A DNA stretch of 64,000 bases from Sphingobium cupriresistens (GTDB taxonomy: Bacteria > Pseudomonadota > Alphaproteobacteria > Sphingomonadales > Sphingomonadaceae), in the NCBI RefSeq assembly GCF_004152865.1, contig NZ_SEOO01000003.1:146068-210067 (forward strand), in the 5' to 3' direction. The notes beneath the pieces were generated by a model. That model ran no database searches. It was not told the DNA's origin and was given only the letters and a program-made list of their open reading frames with translations. Shown here piece by piece: positions 50,332-59,438 of the stretch; the first letter of the stretch is position 1; every line of letters begins with the position of its first letter. The position numbers were made by a program, and so were the translations under genes.

Positions 50332-53088
50332 TTATTGGCCGAAGGTGCGCTGCCACCAGCCACGGCGCGGTTCGCCATCTTCGCCTACGCCATCCTCGCC
50401 ATTGCCGGCGTCGGCGGTTTCGGCGACTGGCGTCTGAGGCGCGGCGGCTTCGGCAGCGGCTTCGACCGCGGGTGCGGCGTCTTCAGCCTCCGCTTCGGCG
50501 ACGACGGCCTTCTTGCGGCGCGGACGCTTGGGCTTGGCCGGCGCCTCCTCGGCAACGGGCGCCTCGGCGACAGGGGCGGCTTCCTCGGCAACGACATCCG
50601 CTTCCGCTGCGACAGGCTTCTTGCGACGGGTGCGCTTGGGCTTGGCCGGGACCTCCTCGGCAACGGCTTCGACCGGCGCGGCCTCGGCGGCGACTTCCGC
50701 CACCGGCTCGGCCACGGTTTCGGCTACCGGAACAACATCCGCATTGGCTTTGCGCGCGCGGGGGCGGCGACGGGTCTTGGGCGCGTCCTCGGCGGGCGCT
50801 TCCTCGACCACGGCTTCGGTAGCTGGGGCCTCGACCACCGGCTCGGCGACCTCGCCAACGGACTCTTCCGATTCGCCTGTGTCGGTTTCGAGCGTCGCAG
50901 CGTCTTCGCCACCTTCGCGACGGCGACGACCACCACGGCGACCGCGACGACCGCGGCGGCGTGCGCTACCCTCTTCGTCATCGGCGGCAGCAGCGGCTTC
51001 CACCGGTGCGTCGTTGGCGTCTTCGGCGATGACGACGTCCTCGTCTTCATCCTCCGATTCCGCGTCGCCATTGTCGCTGGCGTCTTCACCGGCACGATTC
51101 TCCTCGCGCTGACCCCCACGACGGCGACGGCGACGGCGACGACGGCGTCCGCCATCGCGATCTTCGTCCGCGCGCTCGCCTCGGTTGCTGCGGTCCTCCT
51201 GCTCGGTTTCGGCTTCGGCTTCCTCGACCTCTTCCTCTTCCTCTTCCTCGATGACGTCCAGATCGTCGTCCTCTTCCGGCAGCGGCGCATAGCTGACGAC
51301 ACGCTCAGGCCGCGGGCCGCTGGCCTCGACCGACATGCGCGCGCCTTCGATCTCGCCATCGGGCAGGATTTCGATGCGCACGCCATAGCGCTGCTCGATC
51401 TCGTCCAGCTCGGCGCGCTTGTTGTTGAGGACATAGAAGGCCGCTTCCTGGCTGGCCCGCAACGTGATGAGGTTGCCGCGACCGCGCGCCGCTTCCTCTT
51501 CCAACATGCGCAGCGCGCCCAGGCCCGCCGACGATGCGGTGCGGACCAGGCCGGTGCCTTCGCAATGCGGGCACTGGCGGGTGGACGCTTCCAGAACGCC
51601 GGTGCGCAGGCGCTGGCGGCTCATTTCCATCAGGCCGAAGCCGGAGATGCGGCCGACCTGGATGCGGGCGCGATCGTCCTTCAGCGCCTCCTTCATCGCC
51701 TTCTCGACCTTACGGATGTTGGAGTTCACCTCCATGTCGATAAAGTCGATGACGACGAGGCCGGCCATGTCGCGCAGGCGCAGCTGACGCGCGATTTCAC
51801 GCGCAGCTTCCAGGTTGGTCGCCACGGCCGTCTGTTCTATGCCATGTTCGCGGGTCGAGCGCCCTGAGTTGATGTCGATCGACACCAGAGCCTCGGTCGG
51901 GTTGATGACCAGATAGCCGCCGGACTTGAGCTGGACGACGGGGTTGTACATCGCCGCCAGCTGTTCCTCGACGCTGGCGCGCTGGAACAGCGACACCGGA
52001 TCGGCATATTGCTTCACGCGACGCACATGGCTGGGCATCAGCAGGCGCATGAAGTCCTTGGCGGCGCGATAGCCATGCTCGCCCTCGACGATGACCTCTT
52101 CGATATCCTTGTTGTAGATGTCGCGGATCGCCCGCTTGATGAGGTCGCTGTCATTATGGATCAGCGCGGGCGCGGCGGCGCTCAGCGTCTTTTCGCGAAT
52201 CTCGTCCCACAGGCGGGCGAGATAGTCGAAGTCGCGCTTGATTTCCGGCTTGGTGCGCTGGAGGCCCGCGGTGCGCACGATGCAGCCCATGGAAGAAGGC
52301 AGCGCCATTTCGGCGATGATCGTCTTCAACCGCTTGCGGTCGGCCGCATTGCTGATCTTGCGCGAAATGCCGCCGCCATGGCTGGTGTTGGGCATCAGCA
52401 CGCAATAGCGGCCGGCGAGCGACAAATAGGTGGTCAGCGCGGCGCCCTTGTTGCCGCGTTCCTCCTTGACGACCTGGACCAGCAGCACCTGGCGGCGCTT
52501 GATGACGTCCTGAATCTTGTACCGGCGGCGCAGGGCCATGCGCTTGCGGCGCAGTTCGTCGGCGGCTTCGTCGCCCCCGCGGCCACGACCGCGTCCGCCG
52601 CGACGGCCGTTCGGCGCGCTGTTGGTCCCGTCGTTTGCGCCTTCGCCTTCGGTCTGCTCGGCGTCTTCGCCCGGCTCTTCATCGTCATGATGATGGCTCG
52701 CTTCGACATATTCCACGCCGCCTTCGGGCGCGATGGAGTCGTGGTCCAGATCATGATCGTCATCGTCGAAATCGGCGCGCAGCGCGGCTTCTTCCTCGGC
52801 ATGGGCGCGTTCTTCGCGCAGCAATGCCTCGCGGTCTTCACGCGGGATTTGATAATAATCCGGGTGGATTTCGCTGAAAGCGAGGAAGCCATGGCGGTTG
52901 CCGCCATAATCCACGAAGGCCGCCTGGAGCGAAGGCTCTACGCGGGTGACCTTGGCCAGATAGATATTGCCCTTGAGCTGCTTGTGCTCAGCGGACTCGA
53001 AGTCGAATTCCTCGATCCGGTTACCCTTGACGACCGCGACCCGGGTTTCTTCCCGGTGGCGCGCGTCGATCAGCATACGCATTGTCAT
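50332..53088 (-). CDS. rne: Ribonuclease E
   Basis: The 918-residue endoribonuclease starts MTMRMLIDARHREETRVAVV. An S1 domain (about 38-230) is interrupted by an acidic/His-rich insertion (about 95-185). The RNase H-like and DNase I-like core holds the catalytic acidic residues (SIDINSGR, VIDFIDME), and the Zn-link is CPHCEGTG. From about 575 on it is disordered, rich in Glu, Arg and Ala, and ends with the conserved GWWQRTFGQ, the degradosome scaffold part. It processes rRNA and tRNA and starts mRNA decay. Confidence 0.95.
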   Translation of the reverse strand: MTMRMLIDARHREETRVAVVKGNRIEEFDFESAEHKQLKGNIYLAKVTRVEPSLQAAFVDYGGNRHGFLAFSEIHPDYYQIPREDREALLREERAHAEEEAALRADFDDDDHDLDHDSIAPEGGVEYVEASHHHDDEEPGEDAEQTEGEGANDGTNSAPNGRRGGRGRGRGGDEAADELRRKRMALRRRYKIQDVIKRRQVLLVQVVKEERGNKGAALTTYLSLAGRYCVLMPNTSHGGGISRKISNAADRKRLKTIIAEMALPSSMGCIVRTAGLQRTKPEIKRDFDYLARLWDEIREKTLSAAAPALIHNDSDLIKRAIRDIYNKDIEEVIVEGEHGYRAAKDFMRLLMPSHVRRVKQYADPVSLFQRASVEEQLAAMYNPVVQLKSGGYLVINPTEALVSIDINSGRSTREHGIEQTAVATNLEAAREIARQLRLRDMAGLVVIDFIDMEVNSNIRKVEKAMKEALKDDRARIQVGRISGFGLMEMSRQRLRTGVLEASTRQCPHCEGTGLVRTASSAGLGALRMLEEEAARGRGNLITLRASQEAAFYVLNNKRAELDEIEQRYGVRIEILPDGEIEGARMSVEASGPRPERVVSYAPLPEEDDDLDVIEEEEEEEVEEAEAETEQEDRSNRGERADEDRDGGRRRRRRRRRRGGQREENRAGEDASDNGDAESEDEDEDVVIAEDANDAPVEAAAAADDEEGSARRRGRRGRRGGRRRREGGEDAATLETDTGESEESVGEVAEPVVEAPATEAVVEEAPAEDAPKTRRRPRARKANADVVPVAETVAEPVAEVAAEAAPVEAVAEEVPAKPKRTRRKKPVAAEADVVAEEAAPVAEAPVAEEAPAKPKRPRRKKAVVAEAEAEDAAPAVEAAAEAAAPQTPVAETADAGNGEDGVGEDGEPRRGWWQRTFGQ

Positions 53089-53562
53089 TTACATGTCTCC
53101 GGCGTGGACGGGCTGCGGCACAGGGCCGCGCCGCCACGCGATAGTGAAGGGACGGCCGGGCGCGCTCCGTTAAGGGCGCGGATGTCGGCATCGTCCAGGT
53201 TTGAAGGAAATTATGCGCGTCTGCTGCGTCGGCAGGGCCGGACAAATCGCCGGGCCGGACCATCCACGCCGCATCGCCCGTTACCGGGGCAAGCGTGGAA
53301 TGGAAATCATGCCTCATGCAGCGTCAACCTGTTTGCGACACTGCGGGGGGCAAATACTGCCTCCGCCGGTGCCTGTCTCATTGCCCCGCAAGGCTGCCAT
53401 GATATCGGCAAGTCTTTCGGGAATATGAATGGGTAGCAGTCAAATACCGACGGGGCAACGGCCGCCTGAAATATAATGCCTTGTCCGCCGGTCGGGTTGT
53501 CGATGCCCAATTCATCGTGAAGGACGGGTTAACCCTCTCATTTTACCGGGCCACAAGGAGCG
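53089..53562. other. rne: Divergent noncoding region between rne and the amidase
   Basis: About 470 bp without a supported gene. It should hold the rne promoter and 5' leader (minus strand) and the amidase promoter (plus strand). RNase E genes are often autoregulated through long leaders, but no clear conserved stem or promoter is visible here. Confidence 0.5.
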
Positions 53563-54891
53563 ATGCTTAATCCGGAATTTAGCGTGGGGACGCTGAACGG
53601 ATTAGCCCAAATGAAATTTGGCTGGACGGCCGACAGGCGCGCGTCGCACAAGCGACGTATGCTCCAAAGCATTGCCCTGGCAGGCACGATATTGATGGCG
53701 GTCCCTGGCAGCGCCGGCGGCATATCCGGCGTGGACGTGCAGGACGATATCGTCGTCGTGCGCTTCGACGACCGTGTGGACGGGGCTTCGGCCTTTCTGC
53801 TGGATTCGCCGCGCCGCATCGCGCTCGACATCAACGGCGCGCAAATGGGCAGGGGACGGTTCACGCCGGGCAACGGCGCGATCGCCGCGGTGCGCCAGGG
53901 CCAGTTGAGCGGCGACACGGCGCGCGTGGTGCTGGACCTCTCCACCCCCGCGACGCTGGGCAATGCGCGGCTGGCGCAGGACGGAAAGTCGCTCAGCTTC
54001 TCGCTGCAGGGCGTGAGCGACAGCCGGTTCCGCGCCGAAGTGGGCAAGGGGCGCACGCGCTTTGACGGCCCTGCCGACATGGCGGCGCGTCCGCAAAAGC
54101 GCATCCATTCGATCACCGTGCCGATCCCCGCCGCGGCGCGCGGGGTGTCGCTGCCGCAGGTGGAGGGGGCGCATGACGGCGCCCGGCCGCTGGTGGTGAT
54201 CGACGCGGGCCATGGCGGTCATGATCCCGGCGCGATCAACAAGGAGAATGGCAAGCGCGAGAAGGACGTTACGCTGGCCATCGCCCAGGCGATTCGCGAC
54301 CAGTTGGTCAAGTCGGGCCGGGTGCGCGTGGCGCTGACCCGCGACGACGACAAATTCCTGGTGTTGCAGGAACGCTATGGCATCGCCCGCAAGCTGGGGG
54401 CGGACCTGTTCATTTCCGTCCATGCCGACGCGGCGGAAAATACCGAAGCGCACGGCGCGACCGTCTACACCCTGTCCGAAACCGCATCAGACCGTGAAGC
54501 GGCGCGGCTGGCGGCGCGAGAGAATAAGGCGGACATCATCAACGGCGTCAATCTGGGCGGCCAGTCGGGAGATGTCTCGTCCATCCTGATCGACCTGACC
54601 CAGCGCGAATCGATGAACATATCGGCCAATTTCGCGCGACTGTTGCAACGGGAGGCCGCGCCCTATGTGCCGTTCCGCAGCGCCTATCACCGTTTCGCCT
54701 CGCTGATGGTGCTCAAGGCCCCGGACACGCCGTCGATCCTGTTCGAAACCGGCTATATCAGCAACGCCGACGACAGCGCCTTCCTTTCCTCGAGCGAGGG
54801 GCAGGGCAAGATCGCCCGCGGCGTCGCCCGCGCGATCGAGGTGCATTTCGCCCGCAAGCTGGCGATGCGCGACGGGGCTGCGGGGGGCTGA
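53563..54891 (+). CDS. N-acetylmuramoyl-L-alanine amidase (AmiC-like)
   Basis: The 442-residue frame from the ATG at 53563 has AAGGAG just 2 nt upstream; the ATG at 53611 (MKFGWTADRRASHKRRM) is an alternative start. A signal-anchor-like helix (MLQSIALAGTILMAV) is followed by an AMIN domain (about 50-160). The zinc amidase_3 domain shows VVIDAGHGGHDPGAI, SVHADAAEN and ILFETGYISN. It splits the amide between MurNAc and L-Ala during daughter-cell separation. PBP1A follows after a large palindromic repeat. Confidence 0.92.
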   Translation: MLNPEFSVGTLNGLAQMKFGWTADRRASHKRRMLQSIALAGTILMAVPGSAGGISGVDVQDDIVVVRFDDRVDGASAFLLDSPRRIALDINGAQMGRGRFTPGNGAIAAVRQGQLSGDTARVVLDLSTPATLGNARLAQDGKSLSFSLQGVSDSRFRAEVGKGRTRFDGPADMAARPQKRIHSITVPIPAAARGVSLPQVEGAHDGARPLVVIDAGHGGHDPGAINKENGKREKDVTLAIAQAIRDQLVKSGRVRVALTRDDDKFLVLQERYGIARKLGADLFISVHADAAENTEAHGATVYTLSETASDREAARLAARENKADIINGVNLGGQSGDVSSILIDLTQRESMNISANFARLLQREAAPYVPFRSAYHRFASLMVLKAPDTPSILFETGYISNADDSAFLSSSEGQGKIARGVARAIEVHFARKLAMRDGAAGG

Positions 54892-54914
54892 ACGCAGCCA
54901 TAAAAGCGCAAAGA

Positions 54915-54977
54915 CCGTTCGCCCTGAGCCTGTCGAAGGGCGTTGCGCGCGCCCTTCGACAGGCTCAGGGCGAACGG
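54915..54977. repeat. Perfect 28-bp inverted repeat (GTTCGCCCTGAG family)
   Basis: The arms 54915-54942 and 54950-54977 are exact reverse complements around a 7-nt loop (TTGCGCG). It lies 24 bp after the amidase stop, so it could work as a strong transcript end. The core occurs also at 45110 and 47948-48040, so it is a dispersed repeat family. Confidence 0.85.
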
Positions 54978-55063
54978 ATGTCGGAGGGTGGGGGCAAGAG
55001 TTGCGGCGGATCGCGTCATGCCCACTGGTCTTGGCGATAATTTGACCCTAGAGCCTCTTCCCT

Positions 55064-57601
55064 ATGGAAGAGGCCCGTTCCGAACCCGCCCCGTCGTCCT
55101 TCGCCTATCGCCTGCGCCGCGACGCGGGGGGCTTTTTCGGCCGTCTGCGTCCCTTGTGGCAACGCCGCTGGGTGCGGTGGGCGTCGATTTTGCTGGGCGG
55201 CTTCGCGCTGTTCTGCGCCTTGTTCTGGCTGATTTTCGCGCGCGGCCTGCCTGACGCGGCGACGCTGCTGGAATATGAGCCGCCGCTGCCGACCATCGTG
55301 CGCGACATCAATGGCCAGCCGGTCCACAGCTATGCCCGCGAACGCCGCGTCCAACTGCAATATAGCGATTATCCCCCGCTGCTCATCCGCGCCTATCTGG
55401 CGGCGGAGGACAAGACCTTCTTCGAACATCATGGCGTCGATATTCCCGGCTTCGCCGGCGCGGTCGTGGATTACGCCAGCAAGCTCGGCTCTGGCCAGCG
55501 CGCGCGCGGCGGCTCCACCATCACCCAGCAGGTGGCCAAGAACCTGCTGATCGGTGACGAATATTCGCCCACGCGCAAGGTGAAGGAGATGATCCTCGCC
55601 TACCGCATGGAAAATGTGCTGAGCAAGCAGCAGATCCTCGAACTCTATCTCAACCAGATTTTCCTCGGCCGGAACGCCTATGGCGTCCAGGCCGCCGCGC
55701 GCGCCTATTTCGACAAGGATGTCGCCGACCTTCAACTGCATGAAATGGCCTATCTGTCGATCCTGCCCAAGGGGCCGGCCAATTACCGCCCCGAAAGCGA
55801 AACCGGTCACGCCCGTGCGCTCGACCGGCGCAACTGGTCTCTGGGCGAGATGGAGAAGAATGGCTGGATCACCGCAGCGCAGCGCGACGCGGCGATCGCC
55901 CAGCCGCTCGGCACCGTCGCAGCCCATGGCTCCAGCTTCGACGCCCGCGCCGGCGGCTATTATATGGAGGAGGTCCGCCGTCGCCTGATCGGGCTGTTCG
56001 GCGAAAAGGCCGATGATGGCCCCAACAGCGTCTATGCCGGCGGCCTGTGGGTGCGCAGCCCCTATGATCCGGTGGTGCAGGACGGCGTCGCCACCGCGCT
56101 GCGCAACGGCCTGCTCCGCTTCGACGCCGGACGCGGCTGGTCCGGTCCGGTCGGCCACATCAATATCGACAATGGCTGGGAACGCGAACTGGCGGCCAGC
56201 TATATCGACGTCGATTATGCGCAATGGCGCGTCGCCGTCGTCATCAGCCGGACCTCGTCCGAGGCGCAGATCGGCTTTGCCGACGGCAGCACCGGCGCGC
56301 TGCCCGCCGGATCGGCGCAAATGCCCTATCGCAAGGTCGGCGGGCCGGCCTTTTCCGCGATGAAGCCCGGCGACCTGATCGTCGTGGCGCGCAACGGGGC
56401 GAGTTGGGCGCTGCGCTCCATTCCCGAAGTGTCGGGCGGCATGGTGGCCGAAGAAGTCCATTCGGGCCGCATCCGCGCGATGCAGGGCGGCTTCGATTCG
56501 CGCCTGTCCTCCTACAACCGCGCGACGCAGGCGATGCGCCAGCCCGGCTCCACCATCAAGCCGTTCGTCTATGCCGCCGCGCTCGACAATGGCATGACCC
56601 CGGCATCGATCATCGTCGATGGCCCCTTGTGCGTTTATCAGGGCGCGGGCCTGGGCCAGAAATGCTTCCGCAACTTCTCCGGCGGCAGCGCCGGGCCGCA
56701 GACGATGCGCTGGGGCGTGGAGCAGTCGCGCAACCTGATGACCGTGCGCGCCGCCAGCCAGACCGGCATGGACCGGGTCGTGCGCACCATCAAGAATATG
56801 GGGATCGGCGATTATCAGCCCTATCTCTCCTTCGCGCTGGGCGCGGGCGAGACGACGGTGGAACGGATGGTCAACGCCTATGCCACGCTCGCCAACCAAG
56901 GGCGGCAATTCCCGTCCAAGGTGATGGATTATGTGCAGGACCGGCGCGGCAAGGTGATCTGGCCGGAGCGCTGGCGCGCCTGCGACGGGTGCAACATGGC
57001 CAATTGGGACGGCAAGCCGATGCCCCGCTTCGGCATGGAGGGCAAGCAGGTCATGAACCCGATGACCGCCTATCAGGTCGTCCACATCGCCGAAGGCGTG
57101 GTGCAGCGCGGCACCGCGACGGTGCTGGCGGACCTCAAGCGCCCTCTGTTCGGCAAGACCGGCACCACCAACGGCCCGACCAACGTCTGGTTCGTGGGCG
57201 GATCGCCCGATCTCGTCGCTGGCGTCTATATCGGCTACGACCAGCCGCGCAGCCTGGGCGGCTGGGCGCAGGGCGGGAGGATCGCCGCGCCGATCTGGAA
57301 GGCGGCGATGGCGCCCATCCTGGAAACCATGCCCAAGACACCATTTGTTGCGCCTGCGGGCGTGCGCATGGTCGCGATCGATCGCCGGTCGGGCAAGCGC
57401 GTCTATGGCGCCTGGCCGACCAGCGAGCCGAAGGCCGCGGTGATCTGGGAAGCGTTCAAGCCCGAATCCGAACCGCGCCGCACGATCCGCAAGGAGGAAG
57501 CGGAGGAACAGGCCAAGGTCGCCGCCGCAAGGACGGTGACCGGCCGTACCCGCCAGCGCAGCGACGCCGACTTTCTGGAAGGGCAGGGCGGGATTTATTG
57601 A
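55064..57601 (+). CDS. Penicillin-binding protein 1A
   Basis: The 845-residue bifunctional enzyme has a cytoplasmic tail and one membrane helix (about 40-65). The glycosyltransferase domain carries catalytic Glu in AAEDKTFFEHHGVD, then RGGSTITQQVAKNL. The transpeptidase domain shows STIK (QPGSTIKPF), SRN and KTGTT. It polymerises and crosslinks peptidoglycan at the inner membrane. Length is normal for alphaproteobacterial PBP1A. It is downstream of the amidase gene but separated by a strong palindrome. Confidence 0.95.
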   Translation: MEEARSEPAPSSFAYRLRRDAGGFFGRLRPLWQRRWVRWASILLGGFALFCALFWLIFARGLPDAATLLEYEPPLPTIVRDINGQPVHSYARERRVQLQYSDYPPLLIRAYLAAEDKTFFEHHGVDIPGFAGAVVDYASKLGSGQRARGGSTITQQVAKNLLIGDEYSPTRKVKEMILAYRMENVLSKQQILELYLNQIFLGRNAYGVQAAARAYFDKDVADLQLHEMAYLSILPKGPANYRPESETGHARALDRRNWSLGEMEKNGWITAAQRDAAIAQPLGTVAAHGSSFDARAGGYYMEEVRRRLIGLFGEKADDGPNSVYAGGLWVRSPYDPVVQDGVATALRNGLLRFDAGRGWSGPVGHINIDNGWERELAASYIDVDYAQWRVAVVISRTSSEAQIGFADGSTGALPAGSAQMPYRKVGGPAFSAMKPGDLIVVARNGASWALRSIPEVSGGMVAEEVHSGRIRAMQGGFDSRLSSYNRATQAMRQPGSTIKPFVYAAALDNGMTPASIIVDGPLCVYQGAGLGQKCFRNFSGGSAGPQTMRWGVEQSRNLMTVRAASQTGMDRVVRTIKNMGIGDYQPYLSFALGAGETTVERMVNAYATLANQGRQFPSKVMDYVQDRRGKVIWPERWRACDGCNMANWDGKPMPRFGMEGKQVMNPMTAYQVVHIAEGVVQRGTATVLADLKRPLFGKTGTTNGPTNVWFVGGSPDLVAGVYIGYDQPRSLGGWAQGGRIAAPIWKAAMAPILETMPKTPFVAPAGVRMVAIDRRSGKRVYGAWPTSEPKAAVIWEAFKPESEPRRTIRKEEAEEQAKVAAARTVTGRTRQRSDADFLEGQGGIY

Positions 57602-57603
57602 GG

Positions 57604-57867
57604 TTAGAGTCCCGCCGCCTTGCGCAAGGCTTCGTTGATCCGCCCCTGCCAACCAGGGCCATCCGCCTTGAAGCTTTCGATGACATCCGGGTCCAAGCGC
57701 AACGAGACATGCTGCTTGGTCTGCGCCAGTGTCGGCCGGCCGCGACGTATCAGCGCCTTGCCGTGATAGGCGTCGGCGCCATTAGCCCAGTCTTGCGCCA
57801 ATTTAGGCGCGTCATCCGGATCGCTCCAACTCGCGCCGGTAGATTTCGCGTTCTTCATCATCTGCAA
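57604..57867 (-). CDS. brnA: BrnA-family antitoxin
   Basis: The 87-residue protein ends with the BrnA ribbon-helix-helix segment HVSLRLDPDVIESFKADGPGWQGRINEALRKAAGL. BrnA neutralises BrnT and represses their joint promoter. Its frame overlaps the toxin gene by 56 bp; the true start could be one of the Met codons a few residues later (57861 or 57858). The stop lies only 2 bp from the PBP1A stop on the other strand. Confidence 0.88.
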   Translation of the reverse strand: MQMMKNAKSTGASWSDPDDAPKLAQDWANGADAYHGKALIRRGRPTLAQTKQHVSLRLDPDVIESFKADGPGWQGRINEALRKAAGL

Positions 57868-58093
57868 TCCTCATGGAGATGACGCGAACTGCATCATCTC
57901 GTTGGGTCCAGACACAGACGACAGGGCGCTCTTTCAGCGCACCCAGCATGATATGGCGAACCTCGCCATAATCCTTTCGATCGTCCATTCGGACCAGATA
58001 AAAACCGTCAAAAACTTCAGCAATAGATTCAAAATCGAGGCCGCGCTCCTCAAGGGTGCGCTGGCGCTTATTCGGGTCGTACTCGATCTTCAT
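57812..58093 (-). CDS. brnT: BrnT-family toxin
   Basis: The product has 93 residues from the ATG at 58093 (MKIEYDPNKRQRTLEERGLDF). It matches BrnT: EVFDGFYLVRMDDRKDYGEVRHIMLGAL, VVCVWTQRDDAVRVISMRIADDEERE. BrnT is a RelE-fold ribonuclease that slows translation. The toxin-first order with antitoxin downstream is the usual one. The genes form a compact type II toxin-antitoxin pair inserted between PBP1A and prfB. Confidence 0.9.
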   Translation of the reverse strand: MKIEYDPNKRQRTLEERGLDFESIAEVFDGFYLVRMDDRKDYGEVRHIMLGALKERPVVCVWTQRDDAVRVISMRIADDEEREIYRRELERSG

Positions 58094-58180
58094 GGCGGCG
58101 TGCTTCCTTATGGGCAAAAGCGCCCGGTTGGCTGGTCATCACGGTCCTCCATCTATGGCCGCACGAAGCGGCATATTTTT

Positions 58181-58225
58181 TGTAGCACACAAAACGTGAG
58201 TTGCAAATTAAATGTAGCACATAAA
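58181..58225 (-). promoter_or_regulatory. Direct repeats upstream of brnTA
   Basis: TGTAGCACA occurs at 58181-58189 and again at 58213-58221, 32 bp apart, 90-130 bp before brnT. Read on the minus strand, TTGCAA and TACAAA lie between and beside them with about 16 bp spacing, a possible promoter. BrnTA promoters are autorepressed by BrnA, so the repeats may be its operator; this is inference. Confidence 0.4.
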
Positions 58226-58310
58226 TCCTCGCCCTTCCCAAATCTCCCGCCCTCGGATAGGGGCAGTCGCCTGATGCGTTGAGACGCCACGACATTTCTG
58301 GAGACTCCCC

Positions 58311-59438
58311 ATGCGCGCCGAAGCGCAGCAATATATCGACCGTATCGACGCCGCGCTGGAATTGCTGCGCCGCTTCCTCGACTGGGACCGCGCGCTGCGC
58401 CGGCTTGACGAGCTGAATGCGCGCGTCGAGGACCCGACCCTGTGGGACAATGCGAAGCTGGCGCAGGAGGTGATGCGTGAGCGCACCCGGTTGGAAAGCG
58501 CGATCGGCGCCACCCGCGCGATCGAAGGCGGCAAGACCGACAATGCCGAACTTATCGAGATGGCCGAGGCCGAAGGCGACGAGGAGATGGTGACCGAAGC
58601 CATCGCGTCGCTCAAGGCGCTGGCCGACCGCGCGGACGAGGACAAGATCAAGGCGCTGCTCGCCGGCGAGGCCGACGCCAGCGACACCTATCTGGAAGTC
58701 CACGCCGGGGCTGGCGGCACCGAAAGCCAGGACTGGGCCGAAATCCTCTCCCGCATGTATCGGCGCTGGGCGGAACGGCGCGGCTACAAGGTCGATCTGG
58801 TCGATTATCAGGCGGGCGAAACCGCGGGCATCAAGTCGGCCACCTTCCTGATCAAGGGCGAGAACGCCTATGGCTATGCCAAGACCGAAAGCGGCGTTCA
58901 CCGCCTGGTCCGCATCAGCCCCTATGACAGCGCGGCGCGGCGGCACACCAGCTTCTCGTCGGTCTGGGTCTATCCGGTGATCGACGACAATATCGATATC
59001 GAGGTCAAGGAAAGCGACCTGAAGATCGATACCTATCGCGCATCGGGCGCGGGCGGGCAGCACGTCAACACCACCGACTCCGCAGTCCGCATCACCCACG
59101 TCCCGTCGGGCATCATCGTGGCGTCGCAAAATGACCGGTCGCAGCACAAGAACCGCGCCACCGCGATGAACATGCTGAAAGCGCGCCTGTACGAAGCGGA
59201 ACTGCGCAAGCGCGAGGAAGCGGCGAACACCGACTATCAGGCCAAGACCGAAATCGGCTGGGGCCACCAGATCCGTTCCTATGTGCTCCAGCCCTATCAG
59301 TTGGTGAAGGATCTGCGCACCGGCGTCACCTCGACCGCGCCCGACGATGTGCTGGACGGCGCGCTCGACCCGTTCATGGCCGCCGCCCTCAGCCAAAAGG
59401 TGACGGGCGAAAAGGTCGATGTGGAGGATGTGGACTGA
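58311..59438 (+). CDS. prfB: Peptide chain release factor 2
   Basis: The 375-residue protein has the GGQ motif (248-250, SGAGGQHVNTTDSAVR) that triggers peptide release. Its stop-recognition tripeptide is SPY (203-205) in place of the E. coli SPF. The programmed +1 frameshift of E. coli prfB is absent: the matching place reads FLDWD (CTC GAC) with no in-frame TGA. It reads UGA and UAA. The last base is shared with the start of the methyltransferase-like gene. Confidence 0.95.
   Translation: MRAEAQQYIDRIDAALELLRRFLDWDRALRRLDELNARVEDPTLWDNAKLAQEVMRERTRLESAIGATRAIEGGKTDNAELIEMAEAEGDEEMVTEAIASLKALADRADEDKIKALLAGEADASDTYLEVHAGAGGTESQDWAEILSRMYRRWAERRGYKVDLVDYQAGETAGIKSATFLIKGENAYGYAKTESGVHRLVRISPYDSAARRHTSFSSVWVYPVIDDNIDIEVKESDLKIDTYRASGAGGQHVNTTDSAVRITHVPSGIIVASQNDRSQHKNRATAMNMLKARLYEAELRKREEAANTDYQAKTEIGWGHQIRSYVLQPYQLVKDLRTGVTSTAPDDVLDGALDPFMAAALSQKVTGEKVDVEDVD

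Noticed and set aside
52009..53436. 475-codon plus-strand frame opposite rne
   Set aside because: It is antisense to the conserved RNase E core and has no domain of its own.
55016..57652. 878-codon open frame on the minus strand
   Set aside because: It is antisense to PBP1A, which shows all catalytic motifs. The frame has no recognisable domain and the usual His/Arg/Gly-rich shadow composition.
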